NCBI GenBank assembly: GCA_021795795.1 | Contig: JAJYPA010000097.1 | Location: 1 to 20,267, forward strand | Length of the DNA stretch: 20,267 bases | Origin: Pseudomonadota bacterium | Lineage (GTDB): Bacteria > Pseudomonadota > Gammaproteobacteria > Halothiobacillales > Halothiobacillaceae | Direction of reading: 5' to 3' | In this document: positions 1 through 9,495 of the stretch, piece after piece | How the letters are laid out: the number at the start of each line of letters is the position of its first letter | Position numbering within the stretch: position 1 is the stretch's first letter | Translations under genes and position numbers: made by a program | Notes under the pieces: generated by a model | Told to the model about the DNA's origin: nothing | What the model saw: the letters and a program-made list of their open reading frames with translations, nothing else | The model's database searches: none

Positions 1-166
1 AGTTTCGCCTTTTTCTGGCCCCATGAAGGACTGCATATGGTCGATACTACTCGTTCGCAGCTTGAAGGGGAATGGCCGTTTCCGCTGCCCTGCCGCCGTT
101 GAGTCCTGATGGACGGCAGCAGACTGGAAGCGGTCATTCAGCAGCGGAAAGCAAATGACATCATCG

Positions 167-292
167 CTATACCGTAGTAGCAAGCTCCACCCACTCATCA
201 AAGCGGGCAAGATACCCTTCGGACAACCCGTCCTCCATGGACGGAGGCAGGAGATATCTGGCCTTACGGTCGGGGTCGATAAAGTGGGCCAC
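167..292 (-). pseudogene. Transposase N-terminal remnant (IS1182-like)
   Basis: Reading from GTG at 292 down to TAG at 167 gives about 41 codons. They contain HFIDPDRKARYLLPPSMEDG followed by LSEGYLARF. This matches the conserved start of IS1182-type (DUF772-containing) transposases as I know them, which typically run ...LLPPSxxxWLPEGHLARF.... After LARF the match stops and a stop codon follows within 12 codons, so only the first tenth or so of a transposase is left. An in-frame stop (TGA at 304-302) lies just upstream. I see no continuation in positions 1-166 and no intact terminal inverted repeats. It is a decayed insertion-sequence scrap flanking the CRISPR locus. Family assignment is by recall and the fragment is short. 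Confidence 0.55.
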
Positions 293-509
293 TTGTTCAC
301 ATCAACATATTGATGATGTTTGTAATTATATCTCATAATGAGGCTGAACGAAACTCCGACAGTCTGCTAGACTATGCGACATTGCCAAGCCGTAACGAAT
401 GGGCTTACGACCAAAATATATGTCCATCCGTTTTGCTGACTTCAGGGCCGATGATTGCTCAACCAATAACGCTCTTTAACACACTGAACAATGCATATGG
501 ATAAAATCG
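293..509. other. Non-coding stretch downstream of cmr6
   Basis: This AT-rich stretch lies between the transposase remnant and the end of cmr6. A 64-codon open frame (310-504, plus strand) shows no recognisable family, has no convincing ribosome binding site and is probably chance. I see no strong GC-rich hairpin with a T-run that would end the cmr transcript. Confidence 0.4.
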
Positions 510-1865
510 TTACCCATGTTCAATTTGTGATAGTTTCAATTTTTTGCGCTGATCCTTCATATCGATCGTCACCACCTTTGGCAACCATTCAATAATAACC
601 TGAACAGCGGCACCTTTTTCCTCTGGGGTCCAATCCGAATCGTTCAGTGCAGCTTCTGCCAATGCTTTTGCGCGATTATATTCCGCCCCTATTCCTGTGG
701 GTTTTCCACGCAAATCTGCATGCCTTTTTTGCATGTAACCTACGAAGTCTTCAATGGCTCGTCGGGCCGGGGTCATCTGCGATCGTAGAAGCGCCTCCAT
801 CTGGGCTATGCGTTTTTTCTCAAGCGCCTCTTCAACCTTGAGGTTTCTGCCCATGGCACCATACCCTACCGCAGTTTTGGCGCCAAAGCCCAGCCAGTGA
901 AAGGCATGCGCTAAAGCTGCCTGCATCAAATGCTTCCAGCGATCATCATCCTGAATCAACTCCGGCGCAATGTGTTGCAAATTAGGGGAGTCGCAGCTTA
1001 TCCAGAAAGTAAATCCGGATTCTGGCGGTACCGTCAGAAAAGTGATGGGAATGGGTTGTCCAGAATCATGCGGAGACATGCTGTCTCCTGCTTTTCCATC
1101 TCGCTTCTGTTGGTAGTAGTGGGATTGATGAGGTGTCATGATCTCCACCAGCAGTTCATTGCCTGGAATTTGCGGAATAACATCCCAAAAAGACAATGCT
1201 CCTCGCACATGCAGCGTGCCCCCATCTTGGGACTCCAATCCAAACAGCACATCTATCAGAGACAGCCCGATCCGTTCTTTTCCGGCGTCGAGAAAAAAAA
1301 CCTGCTCTTCGCACCAGCCTTGTGTATCTCCCCAATGACCGCTGGCCAATTCTCTAGCGGATTGCCGCAGCACTCCTTTGATGCCACTCCCGGGAAGATA
1401 GGGAAGGCCATATGGACTCAGAAAAGCGAATCCGTTCTCCAGGGGGTGCTCATTACCCAATCCTGTGGTGAAGGGCGCGATAGAAATACCATCGAATCGC
1501 AGGATGTCTCGACACGTTTGCGCCAAGAGCTCTTGCCGTTGCGCCAGAGCCTTCATGCGCTGAATGTCAGATTCCGTCAGCGCCCGAATCTTCTTCCAGG
1601 CATCCTGCCCAAATGTGCTGCTTTTGCACCACAATTGGGGAAAGTTTTTTTCGTTGGCAAGCCGATTAATGGCGGTGTTCACCCCCTGCTCCAACAAGGT
1701 CTGATAACGGCCCGCTTCAGGGCTGCGTTTACTGGCGCGATCCCTGATATGCGCTTCCTGATCTTGTCGGTCTGTCCAGAAGGGGAGAAACATCCCGAAA
1801 CGCAGCGCCGGAGAGGCTTCCTTAAAGTCTTTTCCCAGATAACTGGGTACGGCTGCAACAGGCAT
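510..1865 (-). CDS. cmr6: Type III-B RAMP protein Cmr6
   Basis: Cmr6 is a RAMP-fold subunit at the end of the Cmr backbone that binds the 3' part of the crRNA in the cytoplasmic effector complex. The protein (451 aa) has the glycine-rich RAMP signature LPYLPGSGIKGVLRQSARE near residues 155-172. It also has SFWDVIP, which resembles the F-x-D strand of the family, and a C-terminal GFGAKTAVGYG glycine loop. I chose the ATG at 1865 because it lies 2 bases after the cmr5 stop and behind GGGAGGGG. A frame open to 1919 would overlap cmr5 by more than 50 bases. It is longer than many Cmr6 proteins because about 130 residues precede the RAMP core. It is the last gene of the cmr operon. Confidence 0.93.
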   Translation of the reverse strand: MPVAAVPSYLGKDFKEASPALRFGMFLPFWTDRQDQEAHIRDRASKRSPEAGRYQTLLEQGVNTAINRLANEKNFPQLWCKSSTFGQDAWKKIRALTESDIQRMKALAQRQELLAQTCRDILRFDGISIAPFTTGLGNEHPLENGFAFLSPYGLPYLPGSGIKGVLRQSARELASGHWGDTQGWCEEQVFFLDAGKERIGLSLIDVLFGLESQDGGTLHVRGALSFWDVIPQIPGNELLVEIMTPHQSHYYQQKRDGKAGDSMSPHDSGQPIPITFLTVPPESGFTFWISCDSPNLQHIAPELIQDDDRWKHLMQAALAHAFHWLGFGAKTAVGYGAMGRNLKVEEALEKKRIAQMEALLRSQMTPARRAIEDFVGYMQKRHADLRGKPTGIGAEYNRAKALAEAALNDSDWTPEEKGAAVQVIIEWLPKVVTIDMKDQRKKLKLSQIEHG

Positions 1866-1867
1866 GA

Positions 1868-3219
<1,352 letters not shown>

Positions 3220-3233
3220 TCATCGGTGCAGCC

Positions 3234-4418
3234 CTACCAAATGGCCCAGGTAAATCGATTATACCCTTCGGCCCGACGCGATGGATTATCGCTGTTTTTT
3301 TCCCAAAGACCTGCCTCGGTAATATTGCGAAGTGCGTCAGGGTGCGCTTGCAGATCATCGATCCAGTACACGCTGCCGGTGGGGGCGCAGCGCTGAGCTT
3401 CTTTGGGTTCGCCGCGGGCGATATCCCACCCTGAAACCACTTCGGATCGGGAAACGGCAGCGCAAACCAGACGACCACGGATGCCTTCCAGCACGAGATC
3501 GTATTCGCCTTGGGCGTTCTTCTGGATGCCGTTGGGTAACCATCCATTATCAAAGATCCCTGGGGTTGTCAGAATCATGCGCGCTTTTTTCTGATGGGCC
3601 ATGGCCGTGTAGTCCACTTCCGGTAAGGTCTGTTCCATCAGGGCAAGCCGTGCTCCACGACCATCGCCACCGAAGCGGATGGTGCCGGAGCGGGGCAGCT
3701 CGGCACCCATAATACCCGCCACGAAACCCACATCGTAGTCACTTCGATTTTGCTGCAGGTCCAGTGCGTGGCCCCGCTGTATCAGTGAAACAGCCTGCAT
3801 CGCAAAAAGTTTGCCTTCGGCGGCGCGGCGCTGGGTCATGTCCAGACCGACCCCGACCCGATCATCCATACGCCACAGGTGGGCATTAGATACCAGATGC
3901 GCAGGATCTACGCTTTCTCCACACCGGTGCTGGCACCATCCCGCCTGAGTGAGCCAATAGCCAGACAGGGGTTTACTGCGGTTTTGCGCGGGGAGTATGG
4001 GACACAAAGGCAGCGGAAAGGAGTGCCTGATACCGGATTTCCCGGTCGCTGTGGGTACGAGGCGACGCGGCTGTGCGACACCATGCTCATCCTCAGCGAT
4101 GACCAGGTCTGCGGGGATAGCCATAAGAACTTCCACACGCCCACTCCCATGACGCCGCGCCAGGTGGAATGCCGTTAATGTGAAAGACCCGGGCTCTTGG
4201 GGGGTCCCCAGATAGGGGTGCTCGACACGACTTTCAGCAAAGGCCTGGAGATCCACCCCATCGTCCACGAGAATGCGTGTGCGCAAAGCCCCTGCGGCAA
4301 CAGATGGCCACGGTGGAATCAGGGATTCTCCATAGCTGCCGGGGTCTCCAAAGAGTTTGTTGCCGCGCAGAAAAAGGACGTCCAGCGGCTCAATGAAGCA
4401 ATAGTGGATGGTGCTCAT
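3234..4418 (-). CDS. cmr3: Type III-B RAMP protein Cmr3
   Basis: Cmr3 pairs with Cas10/Cmr2 at the foot of the complex and clamps the 5' handle of the crRNA. The product (394 aa) begins with the diagnostic FIEPLDVLFLRGNKLFG (residues 8-24) and continues with PPWPSVAAGALRTRIL (about 35-50), the Cmr3 RAMP signature. Mid-protein GKLFAMQAVSLIQ and IRFGGDGRGARL also fit the family, as does the length. ATG 4418 overlaps the cas10 stop as ATGA and is preceded by GGAG, so it is preferred to a start at 4439. Confidence 0.93.
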   Translation of the reverse strand: MSTIHYCFIEPLDVLFLRGNKLFGDPGSYGESLIPPWPSVAAGALRTRILVDDGVDLQAFAESRVEHPYLGTPQEPGSFTLTAFHLARRHGSGRVEVLMAIPADLVIAEDEHGVAQPRRLVPTATGKSGIRHSFPLPLCPILPAQNRSKPLSGYWLTQAGWCQHRCGESVDPAHLVSNAHLWRMDDRVGVGLDMTQRRAAEGKLFAMQAVSLIQRGHALDLQQNRSDYDVGFVAGIMGAELPRSGTIRFGGDGRGARLALMEQTLPEVDYTAMAHQKKARMILTTPGIFDNGWLPNGIQKNAQGEYDLVLEGIRGRLVCAAVSRSEVVSGWDIARGEPKEAQRCAPTGSVYWIDDLQAHPDALRNITEAGLWEKNSDNPSRRAEGYNRFTWAIW

Positions 4419-7400
4419 ACGGATACTCCAGATGCACATTCCGAATGGGGGTGACGCGTTTCCCGCGCCAGGAACTCGGCGACCGTCAGGAAATTCTCCA
4501 GCCAGACCAGTCGCTCCTGATGCGTGACCTGCACCGTCAGCCCTACCAGCCGGTGCGCCAGAATTTGCGCTTGCGGGTGCCCAGCCGACTGGCGAGCCAA
4601 CTGATAGGCCAATAGCGTCTCCAGTAGATCTGGTTGAGTCTGTGGGTCGGGCAGATCATGCAACCATTCCAGCGTGTGGTACACAGCCCGGCGCGAGGTC
4701 TCCTCATGTCGCAGGAAAGCCATAAGATCCGCAAGGAGTGTCAACGGAGCGCCCCAATGCGCCGTCAGATACAGGGCACCGCCGGAGCGTTTGACGATCG
4801 CAATGGAAAAAGCATCACGCCCGCCCTCACCCTTGGCGCGCTTTTCCGCTGCTCGCAACGCTTGCAGCACGGCGGACAAAGGGGCCTGGTGGTGTGCCAC
4901 CACCGCGCCGCAACTGGCCGTGGCCTGCGCGCCCATCATGCGCATGAGGCGACCATTCAGGAAGGCAAAACCATTTCTACAATGTAACTGGTCCCGTTGG
5001 CGACGCAACACCCCCCAATCTGCTAGCTGATCTTCTGGCAGAATGCCGGAATACGCCGCACGCAGCCGTCCCATACAGGAGGGTAAATCCGCGACCGGCA
5101 GCATGGCCAGAACATCATCACCGCCGGCATAGATCACCCTGCCCAAATGCTCTTCTTCGACAACGTGGCGCACGACTGTCTGGGAGAAATCGTTGAGCGC
5201 TCCGGAAATCGCCAAATGCCGACTGGGTGAGATCGCACGCTTCTGCTGTCCATAGGCTTCCAGAAGGGGGACATCCAGACACCGTGCATCGAACCCTGCG
5301 CGAACTGTTGGGTGAAAACTTTCGCGGTAAGGAATGGTGGTTTGCGTACGCGCATCCCCCGCCAGAATGGCGCCCATCCGGTCACCATCCAGCATCAGCA
5401 GGCTGTAATAGGTTTCCAGACGGACTTTTTGGTCTTGCCCGTGCGAGAGTGTTTCGCGCACAAGACGCTGAATATTTTGCGCTTCCGCATCGTTCTCCGC
5501 GTCTCGCGCAGACTCCAGCAGGCCGGGTAATTTTTTGGCATCAGCGAGGGCGGGGTTCCGCCTATGCTTTTTGGTCAAACGTCGTGGAAGGGCCGCCACG
5601 CTATCCGTGTCGAGGAGTTCGTGGGAAAGACCGTGCGCCGTTATTCCACCCCGTTCCAGCCAGGCATCCAGCTGATGTGCCAAAGCCATGGTGTGCGTGG
5701 AAACAACGAAGCGTCCGATATGAACCTGTTCTCCCCGGTCGCCGCCAGCCAGTGCTTTGCTGACTTCCTCAGCAAAAAGCGTTGGCCAAAGCCGCTTGAT
5801 GGCGCTCAGCGCACCGAGGTGCTCGCCTTTTTTGGCCCAGGCGGGCTTTTCGCGAGCTATTCTGGTCCAAAGGGTGTCCTTCCTTTGGCCGGGGGGGAGC
5901 GCCAATTGTTCACGGTCCGTAGTCAACCATTCGTTTTCCCCGGTGAGCGCGTCCCGCCACCCCGCCTGCTCTTGCTGGGTAAAGGCGCGTACACTCTTGG
6001 CTGCCGCCAGCGCCCGTTCGGCCAGGTCATAGACGGCGGGATAGAGCACTCCAGGGTTGGGGGCAAAAAAGATTTTACCGTCGTTCCAGTCGATCTCGTT
6101 TTGTAGCACCTTCCAGGCTGGGCTATCCAGGAATCCGCACGCCGTACCCTGGGTCACGCCAAAGAAGGGCGCCATGGTGCCGAGCAGTGCGGTAGTATCC
6201 AAATCCCGCTGCCGAGCCACGTCTTTGGGTTGGATAAGGGAAAAGGGTACTGCCGCCCAATGGACTTCCGGGAACCCCGCAAGCTGATCGCGCATTTGCT
6301 GGTAAGGCGTTTGCGTGTCTTCCACATCGTATCCGCCCACTTTCAGGAGGCGCGAGACGACGTCTGCTCCGATTTCCTGAAGCCAGCGATGCACCGACTC
6401 GGTGCAGGCCTCGGCCAGAGCCTGTGCCAGATCGGCGGGGACTACGGCGACCAACCGATTGGGCAAAGCTGCCGAAAACAGGGGATTGGCGTCGGTGCTG
6501 CCTTTTTGCCACTCGGCATCCGTAAAGAGCGCGTCAGGCAGCCCCATCTTGTCCCGGAGCCAGAGATCCACCTGAGGGATTCCGCGCAGGCGCGGAAACA
6601 GGATGGCATCGGGGCCCAGTCGCTCGGCAATGGGGCGCATCATCTCCCAGGCCAGGCGCGAGAGCAGATGGGAACCCGCCCACAGGTCGGAGGTAGACCG
6701 GGCGGCCGCGATGAAAGACTGCACGGGCCCTAGCGACAAAGTCAGGAGGGCCGGTTCACCGGCAGGATCCGCCGCCATCGCTCCGGCGAAGGCGCTGGTC
6801 AGGTCCAAATGGTCCCAAATCGTATGATCCGGCACACGGGTATCCGCAGGCAGCAGGTTCCACAATGCGCCCAGCTTGCCATTGTCTTCGTCCTCCTTCA
6901 GCTCCGGACCAAATCGCCAAAAGGTCAGCAGGCGTTTGCGCCAATCTTCCGGGGTTTCGGTCAACTGGCCCAAAGACACCAGCAAGCGTGAAAAATGGTC
7001 AAAGGCGCGATCCTTGATATCCTTCAGATCGGTCTCCGCCAGGGTGTGCAGATCAATGGTGTCACCGGTCAGGGGATGGATCAGGATGGGCTTCTGGGTC
7101 CAACGCACCTGCGCCCACGGTGCTATGCCCAATACCGTCCCCTTGGCGGTGATCACACTTTCCATGGGCCACTGTGGCCGGTCGGCCGCAGCCGCCCACC
7201 AGTCCGCACGCTGCACCCATCGATATACCTCGGAGGAGACCCCACGAGGGAAAAGGATACTGGCCAAAACGCCATCCCCTTCGGCGAGATGATCCAGACT
7301 CGCGCGGTCCAGACCCAACAGGCGCGTTAGCGCACGGGAGGTTCCGCCTTCGTGTCCTGCAGGATCCCGTAACAGCACCAGGGCCTTTTCCACAGGGTCG

Positions 7401-7447
7401 TGTAAGCGGGCAGCAAGTTTGGTTTGCCAAAGCAAAACGTCGGACAT
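4415..7447 (-). CDS. cmr2: Type III-B large subunit Cas10/Cmr2 (HD nuclease, cyclase)
   Basis: Cas10 is the signature subunit. On target RNA binding it makes cyclic oligoadenylate in its palm domains and, in many systems, cuts ssDNA with its HD domain. In this 1010-aa protein the N-terminus has KLAARLHDPVEKAL, with His16-Asp17 as the HD pair. LSLGPVQSFIAAARSTSDLW near 237-256 is the characteristic Cmr2 palm-like segment. YYSLLMLDGDRMG carries Asp687 and Asp689, and VIYAGGDDVLAM carries GGDD at 775-778 (bases 5125-5114). Both activities therefore look intact. Two starts are possible. ATG 7447 has GAGG at good spacing. ATG 7459 overlaps the cmr1 stop as ATGA but lacks a clear binding site and adds only 4 residues. 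Confidence 0.96.
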   Translation of the reverse strand: MSDVLLWQTKLAARLHDPVEKALVLLRDPAGHEGGTSRALTRLLGLDRASLDHLAEGDGVLASILFPRGVSSEVYRWVQRADWWAAAADRPQWPMESVITAKGTVLGIAPWAQVRWTQKPILIHPLTGDTIDLHTLAETDLKDIKDRAFDHFSRLLVSLGQLTETPEDWRKRLLTFWRFGPELKEDEDNGKLGALWNLLPADTRVPDHTIWDHLDLTSAFAGAMAADPAGEPALLTLSLGPVQSFIAAARSTSDLWAGSHLLSRLAWEMMRPIAERLGPDAILFPRLRGIPQVDLWLRDKMGLPDALFTDAEWQKGSTDANPLFSAALPNRLVAVVPADLAQALAEACTESVHRWLQEIGADVVSRLLKVGGYDVEDTQTPYQQMRDQLAGFPEVHWAAVPFSLIQPKDVARQRDLDTTALLGTMAPFFGVTQGTACGFLDSPAWKVLQNEIDWNDGKIFFAPNPGVLYPAVYDLAERALAAAKSVRAFTQQEQAGWRDALTGENEWLTTDREQLALPPGQRKDTLWTRIAREKPAWAKKGEHLGALSAIKRLWPTLFAEEVSKALAGGDRGEQVHIGRFVVSTHTMALAHQLDAWLERGGITAHGLSHELLDTDSVAALPRRLTKKHRRNPALADAKKLPGLLESARDAENDAEAQNIQRLVRETLSHGQDQKVRLETYYSLLMLDGDRMGAILAGDARTQTTIPYRESFHPTVRAGFDARCLDVPLLEAYGQQKRAISPSRHLAISGALNDFSQTVVRHVVEEEHLGRVIYAGGDDVLAMLPVADLPSCMGRLRAAYSGILPEDQLADWGVLRRQRDQLHCRNGFAFLNGRLMRMMGAQATASCGAVVAHHQAPLSAVLQALRAAEKRAKGEGGRDAFSIAIVKRSGGALYLTAHWGAPLTLLADLMAFLRHEETSRRAVYHTLEWLHDLPDPQTQPDLLETLLAYQLARQSAGHPQAQILAHRLVGLTVQVTHQERLVWLENFLTVAEFLARETRHPHSECASGVSV

Positions 7448-7455
7448 GGAGTGCC

Positions 7456-8487
7456 TCATGCAGAAATACGGTGGAGTAGGTGGTTCGACTGATCCAGAAA
7501 GGTCAGCACTTCAGACCAGACCCCTTCAATAACGGGTCGTTCGGGACGAAATCCTGCCGGTGGCAGATGAGGCACCAGGTAGATCACACCAACGGCCTTA
7601 CCGTCCGCCGTAGTGCGGATCTTGAAACGCAGCATATTGGGCAAACGCGCGTTTCCTCCCCAGGATTTCACGTTGTGATTGGTCACGGGGTACGCCAGCC
7701 AATGGCGCGCTTCCGGTCGCTCCGCATTTTTTCCGGAAGTAAATTTGAAGTGCGTACGCAACTCGATCTTGAGTTTCGCCAGCTGGACCATCAACCCTTT
7801 CCAGTCGGCAAAGGTCGATGTCTCCCAGATGAGCGGGCCTTGGGCATCCTGTCCGATGGCGTGGGGCCAGTCTGCGGAGAGACAGTCCTTCCATGGACGC
7901 AATACCGGCTTGTCGCGGACAGGGAGCGTGCCGGTGGCGACAGGGACCAAGGTAAAGGACCCCCAGCCATTACGGCTCCTGCCCCCCAGTGTGCCATAGC
8001 GATCCATCAGCCAGAGGGCATGCGCGATATCAGGGGCATCCGCTTCTGGAACAGCCAGAGAAAGGGTAGCCGCCTCTCCCACCTGGATGGCGGCGTTCGC
8101 CTTCGGCAAAGGCACCCGGCCATACCCCATATACAGATCGGCACTCGCTTTGTGGGAAACCTCCGGGTGCGGCACCTTATCCAGCGGTGCCCATTGCGCC
8201 TGGCGCAAGGTGCCGGCACTCCAACGGTCCAGGCGGATGCGCACCGCGCTTTTGGTGTGGTTGTTCTTAGCCCCATTCGTCAGCCAGGCGTTTCCAAAAA
8301 GATGCCCCTCTTTTTCGCGCATCGCATCGATGGTCGCCGGAAAGTGACGCTCCTCAGCATAGCCCATCCGCCACCACTGCCGCAGCAAAGCTTTGATGGG
8401 GGGCGTTCGCCAACGTCCAGACTGCTCGGCATCCCCGACAAAAGCGGGGGCGGTAAAGATCATCTGGTACTCGAGCACTTGCATCAT
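7456..8487 (-). CDS. cmr1: Type III-B RAMP protein Cmr1
   Basis: Cmr1 caps the top of the Cmr complex, binding the 3' end of the crRNA and the target. The product (343 aa) starts with a RAMP strand and then WRTPPIKALLRQWWR at residues 26-40, equivalent to the well-known PPSLKGLLRFWWR block. GTLGGRSRNGWGSF near 165-178 is the family glycine loop. The frame is open to 8670, but homology begins at the double Met (8487/8484), and AGGA sits 5 bases upstream of 8487. A start at 8487 also leaves the upstream membrane-protein gene intact, 10 bases away. The stop overlaps the alternative cas10 ATG. Confidence 0.93.
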   Translation of the reverse strand: MMQVLEYQMIFTAPAFVGDAEQSGRWRTPPIKALLRQWWRMGYAEERHFPATIDAMREKEGHLFGNAWLTNGAKNNHTKSAVRIRLDRWSAGTLRQAQWAPLDKVPHPEVSHKASADLYMGYGRVPLPKANAAIQVGEAATLSLAVPEADAPDIAHALWLMDRYGTLGGRSRNGWGSFTLVPVATGTLPVRDKPVLRPWKDCLSADWPHAIGQDAQGPLIWETSTFADWKGLMVQLAKLKIELRTHFKFTSGKNAERPEARHWLAYPVTNHNVKSWGGNARLPNMLRFKIRTTADGKAVGVIYLVPHLPPAGFRPERPVIEGVWSEVLTFLDQSNHLLHRISA

Positions 8488-8497
8488 ATGCGTCCTG

Positions 8498-8812
8498 TCA
8501 GATTGTTGCAGAAAAATCATAATCACAATTAGTGCAGCGGTAGTTGTCGAAAATGTGCTCGTCCAACGCCTCTCCCGCCTTGCTTCCCGCAAAGGCGCCC
8601 GCTGCAAGGCCGGTGAGTGCGCCCAACACCGCGCCTGCGGCGCAGCCAATCGGGCCACCGGCACAAGCACCTATTGCGGCCCCCGCTTCAGCTCCTGCAC
8701 CAACGCCCGCCCATCCGGCCGCAGCACCCGCCACGGCGCCGATACCCGCTCCGACCTTACGGCCGATACGCTTGCGAATCACTTTCTGTGATTGACATTT
8801 GGGGCACTGCAT
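8498..8812 (-). CDS. Zinc-ribbon/glycine-zipper membrane protein, unknown role
   Basis: This 104-aa protein is the first gene of the cmr operon. It has CPKC at residues 3-6 and CTNC at 93-96, which together could form one zinc ribbon from both ends of the chain. Between them, residues 20-76 are nearly all Gly and Ala in GxxxG-like spacing. This reads as two short hydrophobic helices, that is, a glycine-zipper hairpin in the membrane with both ends on the same side. A strong site, AGGAGGAAGGACT, precedes the ATG, and the stop lies 10 bases before cmr1. I do not recognise it as a named Cas protein and see no CARF or nuclease motif. Small membrane proteins are known partners of some type III systems (for example CorA, Csx23, Cam1), but I cannot link this one to them by sequence. 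Expression with cmr1 is inferred from spacing. Confidence 0.8.
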   Translation of the reverse strand: MQCPKCQSQKVIRKRIGRKVGAGIGAVAGAAAGWAGVGAGAEAGAAIGACAGGPIGCAAGAVLGALTGLAAGAFAGSKAGEALDEHIFDNYRCTNCDYDFSATI

Positions 8813-8886
8813 AGTCCTTCCTCCTAAGCCTCCCCGGCATCTTGTGGGGAATTGGATTTATCGTGAAGTAAAAACCAGTCTACCGC

Positions 8887-8915
8887 ACTATATGGATCAA
8901 TCAGGGGGTGGTAAA
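8887..8915 (-). promoter_or_regulatory. Candidate sigma70-type promoter of the cmr operon
   Basis: On the minus strand TTTACC (8915-8910) and TATAGT (8892-8887) are spaced by 17 bases and point into the zinc-ribbon/glycine-zipper gene and cmr1-6, about 75 bases upstream of the first ATG. The -10 box matches the consensus at 5 of 6 positions and the -35 box at 4 of 6. This is consensus matching by eye only. Confidence 0.35.
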
Positions 8916-9148
8916 ATTACAAAGCTCTTTTCCACCGTCCGCCTGCCTGAGCTTGTTGAAAAACCCTAACACGGATTCGCCGTTTCCTTCTGGTTGTACA
9001 GTTCCCGTCCACGGGCTGAAATAACCTGAAGAAGGCCCTCGTTATGGTATCGACTGAAGACTTGAAGATTCATCGCTGCGCGCCTCGTGCATGTTTTTTT
9101 CAGATCAGATGGACGAAGTTTATATCATCCGGATGTGGTACCGCTGCA

Positions 9149-9160
9149 TGGAAAAATTGC
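9149..9160. repeat. Shared 12-base intergenic motif, copy 1
   Basis: TGGAAAAATTGC lies 11 bases past the crn2 stop. The same 12 bases occur at 11866-11877 and 12879-12890, both upstream of minus-strand genes. Confidence 0.5.
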
Positions 9161-9171
9161 GGCGCTTTGGG

Positions 9172-9495
9172 TCATTCCGTCCTTTCCAAAATGCCGAATT
9201 CGCTACGCATCCCCGACAAGGCCGGCAGATCTAGAACAACACCTTCCGCCGGCCGTTCCAGAATCCGGAAAACCAACGCCTGGTCTCCTTGCACCATCCG
9301 GATGGCATGACGGCGCACCTCGACCGGCGTGTCCAGAATACCGCTCAGGTATTGCGCGGTGGACGCGTGCCCTATGGCCGATTCCACCGCGTTTTGTCGC
9401 ATAAACAAACGCGCTTCGGTGAGACGAATGGGTCCTCGGTAATGCCATACACCATAATCCGTCAGCACGGGGCTGTTCAGCAGGTAAAACTTCAT
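9172..9495 (-). CDS. crn2: DUF1874 ring nuclease (Crn2/AcrIII-1 family)
   Basis: The family degrades cyclic tetra-adenylate, switching off cA4-activated effectors. Viral members (AcrIII-1) block type III immunity, while cellular ones (Crn2) sit in type III loci. The 107-aa product begins FYLLNSPVLTDYG, has the hallmark SAIGHASTAQYLS at 39-51, and ends with ALVFRILERPAEGVVL. By my alignment from memory His43 matches the essential His of the archaeal virus protein, and Arg81 and Glu84 match further active-site residues. Length fits the family. The ATG overlaps the TAA of the Card1-like gene (TAATG), so the effector and its off-switch are probably translated together. That position in an operon with CARF genes favours a host-owned regulator over a stray viral gene. 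Confidence 0.88.
   Translation of the reverse strand: MKFYLLNSPVLTDYGVWHYRGPIRLTEARLFMRQNAVESAIGHASTAQYLSGILDTPVEVRRHAIRMVQGDQALVFRILERPAEGVVLDLPALSGMRSEFGILERTE

Larger units (their letters stand above)
8813..9171. other. Intergenic region between the crn2 and cmr operons
   Basis: This 359-base gap separates the end of crn2 from the head of the cmr operon. I see no coding frame with a recognisable product; an 88-codon plus-strand frame from 9044 lies mostly over crn2 and is a shadow. The gap contains a candidate promoter at 8887-8915 and one copy of a 12-base motif (9149-9160) that recurs in two other intergenic regions. I see no clear rho-independent terminator after crn2. Confidence 0.6.

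Noticed and set aside
310..504. 64-codon plus-strand open frame with ATG start
   Set aside because: No recognisable motif, no good ribosome binding site, and it lies in a decayed flank; probably chance.
7480..8532. 350-codon plus-strand open frame opposite cmr1
   Set aside because: Shadow of cmr1, whose RAMP motifs are clear on the minus strand.
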